Position numbers and translations under genes: made by a program
The notes under the pieces: model-generated
What the model was told of the DNA's origin: nothing
Seen by the model: only the letters and a program-made list of their open reading frames with translations
Database searches by the model: none
Origin: REEB506 sp049317545
Lineage (GTDB): Bacteria > Pseudomonadota > Alphaproteobacteria > Caulobacterales > Aquidulcibacteraceae
Assembly (NCBI GenBank): GCA_049317545.1
Contig: JBMOIB010000184.1
Coordinates: 1 to 5,157, forward strand
DNA length: 5,157 bases
Direction: 5' to 3'
In this document: positions 1 through 5,157 of the stretch, in pieces
Layout: each line of letters starts with the position of its first letter
Numbering within the stretch: the stretch's first letter is position 1

Positions 1-30
1 ATGAATTCAGGATCGTCCGAGGTCGGATAA

Positions 31-46
31 GTGGCTCAGGCGCCAC
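31..46 (+). terminator. Small GC hairpin, possible weak terminator of an upstream gene
   Basis: A perfect 5-bp stem (GTGGC at 31-35, GCCAC at 42-46) encloses a 6-base loop. It begins directly after a TAA at 28-30 that closes a reading frame open from the window edge, so it may mark the 3' end of a gene lying to the left. No T-run follows, so it is not a canonical intrinsic terminator. With only nine codons of the upstream frame visible, that gene cannot be confirmed. The rest of 1-118 holds nothing else recognisable except the ribosome binding site of the next gene. Confidence 0.25.
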
Positions 47-106
47 ACACCATCGTTGATTTCCGTCTGCCCGGAACTTGCCTTTTTTGGCCCGTTTCGT
101 GAGGCT

Positions 107-111
107 GGAGG
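107..111 (+). promoter_or_regulatory. Ribosome binding site that fixes the start of the hemolysin III gene
   Basis: A perfect GGAGG lies seven bases before the ATG at 119. The reading frame is open further upstream, to a TTG at 56, but this Shine-Dalgarno and the normal family N-terminus (a short cytoplasmic stretch before the first helix) support the ATG at 119. Confidence 0.7.
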
Positions 112-118
112 TACGGCC

Positions 119-802
119 ATGGGTTGGGCCCATCATTTCCTGCCGGACGAGACGGAACTCGCCGAACACTATCCGACGCGCGCCGAAAAAGCCGCGGACG
201 GGGCCGTGCACGCAATTGGCCTCCTGCTCGCCGCCATCGGCGGCGCGGCCTTGTTCATCCGAACGCTGACGATCGGCCATGCAGCCGCCGCCGGCGCGGC
301 GGCGGCTTACGCCGTTTGCCTGGTCGCCATGCTGACCGCTTCGGCCATCTACAACCTGACGCGCCCCTCCAAGGCGCGCCGGGTTCTTCGTCGGCTCGAC
401 GAGGCGGCGATTTTCGTGATGATCGCGGGATCCTACACGCCCTTCACCATCACGCAGTTTCCCGATCCCTGGGCATTCTGGATCACCGCGGCCGTGTGGG
501 CGTTGGCGGCCGTTGGCGCCTTCGGAAAGCTGTTCGTGGCGCTCTCCGATCTGTTCTGGTCGCTCGTCTATATCGGGTTCGGCTGGCTCTCGGTGGTCAT
601 CGTGCTGCCGATGGCGCAGTCGTTGACGCCATTCGCGATCGGACTTCTGGCCGCAGGTGGGCTCGTCTACACGAGCGGCGTGGCGATCTATCTCAAGCAC
701 TCGATCAGGTTCCGCCGCGCGATCTGGCACGCCTTCGTGGTTGTGGGGGCAGCGCTTCATTTCGGCGCGATCTGGGCGACGACGGGCGCTTCAGCGGTCT
801 AG
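119..802 (+). CDS. Hemolysin III / PAQR-family seven-helix membrane protein
   Basis: The product is a 227-residue polytopic inner-membrane protein of the hemolysin III (YqfA/HlyIII, PAQR superfamily) type. Its biochemical role in bacteria is poorly defined. A short soluble N-terminus carries the family entry motif (E23, D27, H31 in RAEKAADGAVHAIG), followed by about seven hydrophobic segments near residues 28-48, 58-78, 96-113, 118-138, 147-163, 172-192 and 201-221. The landmark RRLDxAAIFxMIAGSYTPF spans about 91-109, and the last helix has AIWHAFVVVGAALHF. Length is normal for the family. Two histidines usual at the PAQR zinc site are replaced: SxxxH reads SAIYN (N79), and the first His of HxIWH reads R200. 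D94 and H204 remain. Metal-dependent activity is therefore doubtful, although related alphaproteobacterial proteins may share this. The start follows a GGAGG site. The gene lies 46 bp before the acetyltransferase and may share a transcript with it. Family assignment is strong; function is not. Confidence 0.9.
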   Translation: MGWAHHFLPDETELAEHYPTRAEKAADGAVHAIGLLLAAIGGAALFIRTLTIGHAAAAGAAAAYAVCLVAMLTASAIYNLTRPSKARRVLRRLDEAAIFVMIAGSYTPFTITQFPDPWAFWITAAVWALAAVGAFGKLFVALSDLFWSLVYIGFGWLSVVIVLPMAQSLTPFAIGLLAAGGLVYTSGVAIYLKHSIRFRRAIWHAFVVVGAALHFGAIWATTGASAV

Positions 803-848
803 CGCACAGGCTCATTGACGGATGTGACCAGCGCGTCCACCACAAGCC

Positions 849-1475
849 ATGCCCGCTTCGCAGGTCCTGCGCCGCATCGCCAATTCGCACGATCCGCTGT
901 TCGAGCCGGTGTCGGAAATCTACGAGCAGGCCTTGCCTGCCCGCGAACGCAAGCCACGCGCGGCCTTCGCGGCGTTGTTGGATCGCCCGGACTATCGCCT
1001 GATCGGGATGGTCGACGATGGGGCCGCAGTGGGCTTCGCCCTGGTCTATCTGGGCGCCGACATCGCACTTCTGGAATACATGGCCACTCACGAGGCGCTG
1101 CGCGGCCGGGGTCTGGGGGCAGAGTTGTGCCAAGCCGTGCAAGCGCTCGCTGGAGCACGTCCAATACTGATTGAAGTGGATTCCGATCGCGACCATGCGG
1201 CCCCGGATCTCGACGTTCGCCGCCGCCGCAAGGCGTTCTATCGCCGTTGCGGCGCCCGCGAAATTTCCGGGCTCGCCTACCAATTGCCCCTTCCTGGGCT
1301 AGGCGCGGCGCCGGCCATGGACTTGATGCTCCTCAACGGCCCGCCGACGATTGCGAAGGCCGATCTGGCGCTTTGGCTGGCCGCGATCTACGCCGACGTT
1401 TACGGGCAATCGCCTGTCGACCCCCGGATCGCGGCGATGCTGGACGGTCTTCCTAATCCGGCGGCGGCAGTTTGA
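849..1475 (+). CDS. GNAT-family N-acetyltransferase, substrate unknown
   Basis: This 208-residue protein is probably a cytoplasmic acetyl-CoA-dependent N-acetyltransferase of the GNAT fold. Visible elements are an N-terminal region ending in the strands LIGMVDDGAAVGFALVYL (about 51-68), a beta-4 strand IALLEYMATHEALRG, then the acetyl-CoA pyrophosphate loop R-G-R-G-L-G at 85-90 (motif A) with its following helix. Strand ILIEV is at 106-110 and the motif B helix KAFYRRCGARE at 128-138. About 45 residues beyond the core, with a helix near 170-186, are not typical of minimal GNATs and may shape the acceptor site. The acceptor (amino acid, antibiotic, protein or other amine) cannot be told from sequence. 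The ATG at 849 has no good Shine-Dalgarno, but an in-frame TGA at 825-827 and the lack of another start codon between leave it as the best choice. It ends 27 bp before the next gene, consistent with an operon. Confidence 0.85.
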   Translation: MPASQVLRRIANSHDPLFEPVSEIYEQALPARERKPRAAFAALLDRPDYRLIGMVDDGAAVGFALVYLGADIALLEYMATHEALRGRGLGAELCQAVQALAGARPILIEVDSDRDHAAPDLDVRRRRKAFYRRCGAREISGLAYQLPLPGLGAAPAMDLMLLNGPPTIAKADLALWLAAIYADVYGQSPVDPRIAAMLDGLPNPAAAV

Positions 1476-1502
1476 ACGGCGGCCTGCGCGAGGGGAGCGT
1501 CA

Positions 1503-1949
1503 ATGATCGAGTTCTCATCGACCATCACGCTCGGCGACATGATGAATTGCGTCGTTTGGGGTACGGGCCTGTTCGGAGCGGCGCTTTCAGCGCGCAAATT
1601 CGCCGAGAACCAGCGCATCGAGGCCTATACGGAAATCGACGGTATGTATCTGCAATTGCTGGCAATTGCGATCGACAAACCGTTTGTTCTGCAGCCCTCC
1701 GAGATCGTCGAAAAGCGCCAGCGCCTGCAGTACGACGCGTACGCCTACGCCATGTGGAACTTCCTGGAGACCATCGCTGACAGGTGCCGAACCGACCCCG
1801 TCCTCAGGGATACGTGGTATCCGGTCTTCGCACACGAAAGCGGCCTGCACCGCGCCTGGTTCGACGATCCCGCCAACCGGATGAAGTTCCGAAATGCTTT
1901 CCGGCGCTTCGTGGCCGGGTTTGTGTGGACCGATCGATCCGCCGATTGA
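1503..1949 (+). CDS. Conserved-looking hypothetical protein with one N-terminal membrane segment
   Basis: I do not recognise this 148-residue protein. A moderately hydrophobic stretch at about residues 10-30 (GDMMNCVVWGTGLFGAALSA) could be a single membrane anchor. The rest looks like a soluble alpha-helical domain rich in aromatic residues: an IDKP turn at 57-60, a Tyr-rich helix around 77-95 (YDAYAYAMWNFLE), DTWYPVFAHESGLHRAW at 103-119, and a basic C-terminal helix MKFRNAFRRFV at 127-137. The clustered Trp, Tyr and His residues look like a real folded domain rather than a chance frame. Start support is good: AGGGGAG at 1491-1497 lies five bases before the ATG. It follows the acetyltransferase by 27 bp and ends 82 bp before chvI. 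Partnership with either neighbour is only suggested by position, and no enzymatic motif is visible. Confidence 0.75.
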   Translation: MIEFSSTITLGDMMNCVVWGTGLFGAALSARKFAENQRIEAYTEIDGMYLQLLAIAIDKPFVLQPSEIVEKRQRLQYDAYAYAMWNFLETIADRCRTDPVLRDTWYPVFAHESGLHRAWFDDPANRMKFRNAFRRFVAGFVWTDRSAD

Positions 1950-1961
1950 GGGCGAGTGCGA

Positions 1962-1999
1962 GGGGAATGGTTTTCCTGCGGGGAAGCCGCGGCTATATG
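1962..1999 (+). promoter_or_regulatory. Candidate promoter/operator region of chvI
   Basis: The 82-bp gap before chvI (1950-2031) contains GGGGAA at 1962-1967, its complement-like TTTTCC at 1971-1976 and GGGGAA again at 1980-1985. The three elements begin exactly nine bases apart, and the central one can pair with either neighbour. Seventeen bases after TTTTCC lies TATATG (1994-1999), a plausible -10, while TTTTCC would be a poor -35. GCCGCGGC at 1986-1993 is an 8-bp palindrome next to it. The region may hold a promoter for the chvI-chvG unit with an operator over the -35, possibly for autoregulation. This is inferred from position and symmetry alone. Confidence 0.3.
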
Positions 2000-2031
2000 A
2001 CAACAACTTAAGACCAGGGGCCTTTGCGCGC

Positions 2032-2727
2032 ATGCCCACGATCGCTCTCGTAGACGACGACGAAAACATCCTGACTTCGCTCAAGATTTTCTTTGAGCAG
2101 GAGGGCTACACGGTGCGCACCTACACCGACGGGGCGACGGCCCTGACGGCGCTCGCCGAAACGCCGGCCGATGTCGCCATCCTCGACATCAAGATGCCGC
2201 GCATGGACGGGATCGAGGTTCTGCGCCGCTTGCGGCAGAGCTCGAACCTGCCCGTCATCTTCCTCACGTCCAAGGACGATGAGACGGATGAGGCGATCGG
2301 CCTGTCGGTTGGCGCCGACGATTACATCAAAAAACCGTTTTCCCAGCGCCTCCTGAACGAGCGGGTGAAGGCGTTGCTGCGTCGCACGCGGGCGGCGTCG
2401 GGGGCGCCAGAGCCGAATGATCGCAAATCAATCCTACGCGGGCAGCTGACTTTGGATCCCAACCGCCACGCCTGCTCCTGGAAGGGTGACGCGGTCCGTT
2501 TGACCGTGACGGAATTCCTGATCCTGCAAGCGCTCGCCCAGCGCCCCGGCTACGTCAAAAGTCGCGACCAACTAATGGATGCGGCCTACGACGATCAAGT
2601 CTATGTCGATGATCGCACCATCGACAGCCACATCAAACGCCTGCGGAAGAAGTTCCGCGAAGTCGACAATGAGTTCGACGCGATCGAGACCTTGTATGGC
2701 GTCGGATACCGATACAACGAAATCTGA
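2032..2727 (+). CDS. chvI: ChvI-type response regulator (OmpR/PhoB family)
   Basis: A 231-residue cytoplasmic transcription factor that receives a phosphoryl group from the adjacent kinase. The receiver domain (about 1-120) has the acidic pocket D8-D9-D10, phospho-acceptor D52 in ILDIKMPRMDG, switch residue T79 in IFLTSKD and the conserved K101-P102 in KPFSQRLL. A linker of about 15 residues leads to an OmpR-type winged-helix domain (about 135-231) with recognition helix DDRTIDSHIKRLRKKF at 193-208 and the terminal hairpin ETLYGVGYRY. The DIKMPRMDG and KPFSQRLL stretches and the pairing with a ChvG-like kinase point to ChvI (ExoS/ChvI, BatR in other genera). This controls envelope, acid-stress, exopolysaccharide and host-interaction genes in Hyphomicrobiales. 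The frame is open upstream to 1894, but the ATG at 2032 gives the normal N-terminus (PTIALVDDD) and follows AGGGG at 2016-2020, a somewhat long spacing of 11. All catalytic residues are present. Confidence 0.93.
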   Translation: MPTIALVDDDENILTSLKIFFEQEGYTVRTYTDGATALTALAETPADVAILDIKMPRMDGIEVLRRLRQSSNLPVIFLTSKDDETDEAIGLSVGADDYIKKPFSQRLLNERVKALLRRTRAASGAPEPNDRKSILRGQLTLDPNRHACSWKGDAVRLTVTEFLILQALAQRPGYVKSRDQLMDAAYDDQVYVDDRTIDSHIKRLRKKFREVDNEFDAIETLYGVGYRYNEI

Positions 2728-4303
2728 GCCGACTTGGCGGGCCCTATGGTCTTCGCCGATCGCGCGCCGGATATTTCTCGGCAATTTCGTTGGTTTGCTG
2801 ATCCTGATCGTCGGCGCCTCGCTCCTGTCGGAAATGCGGGCTCAGCTGATCCAGGCCAAGATCGATAGCCTCACGATCCAGGGCGAGGTGGTCGCCAACG
2901 TGCTGGCCGAAACGGCGACGCTCGGTGATCCCGCGCCCCAACTCCTCGAGCAACGGGCGAGGGCGGTGTTGCGGCGCCTCGCCTTGCCGACCTCCTCGCG
3001 TGTGCGCCTGTTCACGCCGAGCGGCGAGCTCGTCGCCGATACCAATGTGCTTGCGGATCGCATCACGCAAAGGCCGTTGCCGGGTCTTCCGGTCGGCGAT
3101 CGCAATTCCGCCAAAGCTGAGATGGAGGGCGTTTGGAGCTCGCTTGCGGCGTGGCGCCTGCGCCCCTGGCGCCCCGATTTCACCGCCGAGGAGGAGCGCG
3201 CCCGCGCGGCCGCCGGCGCCTTGGTCGCCGGCCAGCGCCGCGGCGAGCTCGGCGAACGAGTGATCAGCGTTTCGCTGCCGATCCAGCGGGTCGAGGCAGT
3301 CATCGGTATCCTTACGGTTGAGGCCGGCGACGTCGACGAGATCATCCGCCGTGAGCGCCGGGCGATGCTGCCGTTCTTCGTCGGCGCCTGGGCCGTGACC
3401 GCGCTCGCGTCTTTCCTGCTCGCCCTGACGATCGCCATTCCCGTTCGCCGGCTCGCCGAAGCCGCCGATTCGCTGCGGCTTTCGGGTGCGACACGGCTCG
3501 AACTGCCCGACGCCCGTCGCCGTCCCGACGAAATCGGTGGGCTCGCGAGGTCGCTGGAGGCGATGACGGGCTCGCTTGCCGAGCGCATCGACGCCAATGA
3601 GCGCTTCGCGGCGGACGTCTCCCACGAGATCAAGAACCCGCTCACCTCGATCCGCAGCGCCGTCGAGACGACCCGCAGCGTCAAAGACGAGGGCGCCCGC
3701 GCGCGGCTCCTCGCGATCATCGCTCAGGACGTCGGCCGTCTCGACCGACTGGTCACCGACATCGCGCGGGCCTCGCGCCTCGAGGCCGAGACCGCCCGCG
3801 GCGCCACCGGTCGGGTCGACCTCGGGCGGCTGCTTGCGGAGCTGTCGGACACCTATGGTCAGACGCGGCGGGAGGGCGATCCCGTCGTCTCGTTCAAGGG
3901 CCCGCCGCCGGTCGGCGCGGTTGCGCTCGGCCAGGAAGGCCCGCTCGGCCAAGTGTTTCGCAACCTGATCGACAACGCCAAATCGTTCTCGCCGCCGCAC
4001 GGCGTGGTGACGGTTGAAGTCGAAGTCACGCCGCGGCGCGAGGGGCGCAGCGTGCGCGCCATCGTCGCCGACCAGGGCCCCGGCATCGAGCCCGCCAATC
4101 TCGAAAGCGTGTTCCAGCGGTTCTACACCGACCGCCCGAAAGGCACGGCCTTCGGGGGCAATTCCGGCCTCGGCCTGTCGATCGCCCGCCAGATCGTCGA
4201 GGCCTATAAGGGGCGCATCTGGGCCGAGAACATCCAGGGCGTCGGCCCCGATCAACGCCTCGGCGCGCGCTTCATCGTTGAGCTCCCGAGCGCGGAGGGG
4301 TGA
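2696..4303 (+). CDS. chvG: ChvG-type sensor histidine kinase
   Basis: A 535-residue inner-membrane kinase, the partner of ChvI. Domain order: a cytoplasmic N-terminus of about 25 residues, TM1 at about 26-44, a periplasmic sensor of about 175 residues (45-224), TM2 at about 225-248, and a HAMP linker from IPVRRLAEAAD. DHp follows with the phospho-acceptor H310 in VSHEIKNPLTSIRS. The HATPase domain has N box NLIDNA (423-428), G1 DQGPGI (459-464), F box FQRFYTDR (473-480) and G2 GLGLS (491-495). All catalytic boxes are intact. The frame is open to 2579, but those codons lie deep inside chvI and read as shadow sequence. The ATG at 2696 is the last usable start before TM1, and gives a 32-base overlap with chvI that suggests translational coupling. 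In rhizobia this kinase is held in check by periplasmic ExoR, and the signal is relayed on acid or envelope stress. Nothing here shows whether ExoR exists in this organism. Confidence 0.92.
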   Translation: MASDTDTTKSEPTWRALWSSPIARRIFLGNFVGLLILIVGASLLSEMRAQLIQAKIDSLTIQGEVVANVLAETATLGDPAPQLLEQRARAVLRRLALPTSSRVRLFTPSGELVADTNVLADRITQRPLPGLPVGDRNSAKAEMEGVWSSLAAWRLRPWRPDFTAEEERARAAAGALVAGQRRGELGERVISVSLPIQRVEAVIGILTVEAGDVDEIIRRERRAMLPFFVGAWAVTALASFLLALTIAIPVRRLAEAADSLRLSGATRLELPDARRRPDEIGGLARSLEAMTGSLAERIDANERFAADVSHEIKNPLTSIRSAVETTRSVKDEGARARLLAIIAQDVGRLDRLVTDIARASRLEAETARGATGRVDLGRLLAELSDTYGQTRREGDPVVSFKGPPPVGAVALGQEGPLGQVFRNLIDNAKSFSPPHGVVTVEVEVTPRREGRSVRAIVADQGPGIEPANLESVFQRFYTDRPKGTAFGGNSGLGLSIARQIVEAYKGRIWAENIQGVGPDQRLGARFIVELPSAEG

Positions 4304-4411
4304 GGTTTCCTCGCCGCGGTGCAACAAGAAGTGCGTGATGCACAGCCGTTCTACTTCCCTGGCGCCTGCGAAAGCGTATCTTGCGTGCCGGGTTCGGGTC
4401 GGGAGCACTAG
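4304..4411 (+). other. 108-bp gap where hprK is normally found
   Basis: This stretch separates chvG from the EIIA gene. In rhizobial genomes hprK (HPr kinase/phosphorylase) usually sits here. No Walker A (GxxGxGKS) or other HprK signature is present in any frame of the gap. Two frames are open across it. One continues in frame with chvG after its TGA and ends at TAG 4409-4411. The other contains an ATG at 4338 and a TGA at 4413-4415 overlapping the EIIA start, which would encode about 25 residues. Neither resembles a known protein. TATCTT at 4377-4382 could be a -10, but no convincing -35 accompanies it. GGGAG at 4401-4405 is a good ribosome binding site for the EIIA gene. The gap could be a separate weak promoter, a deletion scar or plain spacer. 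Confidence 0.6.
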
Positions 4412-4816
4412 ATGATTGGCGTCGTGGTCGTGACCCACGGCCATTTGGCGGATGAGTTTGTGGCGGCGGCGGAGCACGTTTTGGGCCCGCAGCGCCAGAT
4501 GAAAGCCGTCGCCATCGGTCCAGACGATGACATGGAGGCTCGCCGGCGCGATATTCTCGACGCCGTCCACGCCGCCGATTCCGGGAAGGGCGTCGTCATT
4601 CTCACCGACATGTTCGGTGGAACGCCCTCCAACCTGGCGATTTCGATCATCAACGAAGGCGCGATCGAGGTGATTGCGGGCGTCAATTTGCCGATGCTGG
4701 TCAAACTCGCCGTCGAGCGCGCCCGCCTCCCGCTCGCCGAAGTCGCCCAGGCTGCCCAGGAGGCGGGCCGGCATTACATCCGGATCGCCTCCGCCGAACT
4801 CGCTGGCGGCGCGTAG
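4412..4816 (+). CDS. manX: PTS EIIA component, mannose/fructose family (regulatory PTS)
   Basis: A 134-residue cytoplasmic EIIA of the mannose superfamily, which accepts phosphate from HPr. The N-terminal strand MIGVVVVTHGHLADEF places the phospho-acceptor at H9, and the family signature LTDMFGGTPSN lies at 64-74. VNLPMLVKL near 91-99 is the usual C-terminal landmark. Length fits a single-domain EIIA. There is no fused EIIB and no EIIC/EIID permease nearby, so it is unlikely to serve sugar uptake. In alphaproteobacteria this protein belongs to a regulatory PTS, and in Sinorhizobium it affects carbon-source control together with HprK and HPr. The ATG at 4412 follows GGGAG at 4401-4405. The stop is 5 bp before the HPr start, so the two are surely co-translated. 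It could also be labelled ptsM or EIIA-Man; the family is not in doubt. Confidence 0.92.
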   Translation: MIGVVVVTHGHLADEFVAAAEHVLGPQRQMKAVAIGPDDDMEARRRDILDAVHAADSGKGVVILTDMFGGTPSNLAISIINEGAIEVIAGVNLPMLVKLAVERARLPLAEVAQAAQEAGRHYIRIASAELAGGA

Positions 4817-4821
4817 AGGCT

Positions 4822-5103
4822 GTGTCGGGATCAGGGCATCGGCGGGCGTTGACGATCGTCAACCAGCGCGGGCTCCATGCCCGGGCTTCCCGCAAGCTCG
4901 CCGAACTGGCGCTCAAATATGACGCCCAGATCACCGTCCGCCGCGACGACGACGTCGCGGATGCGACCTCGCTTATGGATTTGATGATGCTGGGCGCGGG
5001 GATCGGGTGCGAAATTGAGGTTTGGGCGGACGGCGCGCAGGCGCTGGACGCGCTGGCGGCGATCGCTGCGCTCGTCGAGGACAAGTTCGGCGAGGGCGAA
5101 TAG
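4822..5103 (+). CDS. ptsH: Phosphocarrier protein HPr
   Basis: A 93-residue cytoplasmic phosphocarrier that moves phosphate from Enzyme I to EIIA proteins. The active site is H19 in NQRGLHARASRKLAEL, with Arg21 beside it. The Ala-Ser after it, in place of the Pro-Ala of enteric HPr, is common in alphaproteobacteria. The regulatory serine (Ser46 of Bacillus HPr) corresponds to S50 in ATSLMDLMMLGAG. The usual glycine in SIMGLMM is an aspartate here (D53). The C-terminal helix (about 71-88) ends in LVEDKFGEGE, typical of the group. GTG at 4822 is preferred over TTG at 4849, because the latter would remove the first beta strand and leave the His only ten residues from the start. A GAGG overlapping the EIIA stop lies just two bases upstream, so coupling to EIIA translation is likely. 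Enzyme I is not in the window. Confidence 0.93.
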   Translation: MSGSGHRRALTIVNQRGLHARASRKLAELALKYDAQITVRRDDDVADATSLMDLMMLGAGIGCEIEVWADGAQALDALAAIAALVEDKFGEGE

Positions 5104-5125
5104 CGCCGGTCCCGAAGGAACGCCC

Positions 5126-5157
5126 ATGCAGATCGATCACGTCGAGGCGCTTGGCCT
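5126..5157 (+). CDS. Start of an unidentified gene, cut by the window end
   Basis: An ATG at 5126 is preceded six bases earlier by GAAGGA (5114-5119), a good Shine-Dalgarno, 22 bp after the ptsH stop. Only about ten residues are visible (MQIDHVEALG), too few to assign a family. In some rhizobia ahcY follows ptsH, but these residues do not let me confirm or exclude that. Same strand and short spacing suggest co-transcription with the PTS genes. Confidence 0.5.
   Translation, partial: MQIDHVEALG

Noticed and set aside
56..118. An extended N-terminus for the hemolysin III protein from the TTG at 56
   Set aside because: The GGAGG site and ATG at 119 are better, and the extra 21 residues do not resemble the family's N-terminus.
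284..306. A perfect 9-bp inverted repeat (GCCGCCGCC, 5-base loop, GGCGGCGGC)
   Set aside because: It lies inside the hemolysin III gene and encodes an Ala/Gly run in the second membrane helix; the symmetry follows from GC-rich alanine and glycine codons, so a regulatory role is not needed to explain it.
124..1002. A 292-codon + strand frame across the hemolysin III gene and into the acetyltransferase
   Set aside because: It is a shifted-frame shadow, very rich in Arg and crossing the boundary of two well-supported genes.
2842..3720. A 292-codon minus-strand frame inside chvG
   Set aside because: Its composition is dominated by Ser, Arg and Ala, typical of a GC-rich shadow frame, and it lies fully within the sensor kinase coding region.
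4331..4343. GTGC-GTGAT-GCAC inverted repeat in the chvG-manX gap, considered as a terminator
   Set aside because: The stem is only four base pairs and no T-run follows, so it would not be expected to end transcription.
2744..4774. A 676-codon open frame on the minus strand across chvG and manX
   Set aside because: It is antisense to two genes with complete, unmistakable protein signatures. Long antisense open frames are expected in GC-rich coding DNA, and its translation is low-complexity and rich in Arg, Asp, Gly and Ala, with no motif.
4412..5103. A sugar-transporting PTS operon
   Set aside because: No EIIB, EIIC or EIID domain is visible; EIIA plus HPr beside chvI-chvG is the known regulatory arrangement of this bacterial group.

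Overview
The window looks like a chromosomal segment of a GC-rich alphaproteobacterium, most likely of the order Hyphomicrobiales (Rhizobiales). The main reason is gene content: a ChvI/ChvG-type two-component system next to a soluble mannose-family PTS EIIA and an HPr is a hallmark of that group, and the proteins carry alphaproteobacterial signatures (DIKMPRMDG and KPFSQRLL in the regulator, GLHARAS rather than GLHARP at the HPr active site). The species cannot be named from the window. All supported genes are on the + strand and tightly spaced. No RNA gene, CRISPR array, insertion sequence or prophage part was seen.

Layout. Positions 1-118 are a short leader with a small GC hairpin, perhaps the end of an upstream unit. 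A hemolysin III-family seven-helix membrane protein (119-802), a GNAT acetyltransferase (849-1475) and an unrecognised, probably membrane-anchored small protein (1503-1949) follow. An 82-bp intergenic stretch with a nine-base-phased GGGGAA/TTTTCC/GGGGAA pattern precedes the response regulator chvI (2032-2727). This overlaps the sensor kinase chvG (2696-4303) by 32 bases. After a 108-bp gap come the EIIA-Man protein (4412-4816) and HPr (4822-5103), which are 5 bp apart. A further gene begins at 5126 and runs off the window.

How they work together. ChvG is predicted to sense an envelope signal and phosphorylate ChvI on Asp52. EIIA-Man (His9) and HPr (His19) would form the end of a phosphoryl chain fed by an Enzyme I encoded elsewhere. 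No EIIB or EIIC sugar permease is visible, so this is a regulatory rather than a transport PTS. In rhizobia, HPr kinase/phosphorylase (hprK) normally lies between chvG and the EIIA gene and joins the two halves. Here that place is only a 108-bp gap with no recognisable kinase, yet HPr keeps the serine that HprK would phosphorylate, in an altered sequence context. That is the most interesting feature of the window. Second are the hemolysin III protein, which lacks two of the histidines expected at the metal site of its superfamily, and the phased repeat upstream of chvI.
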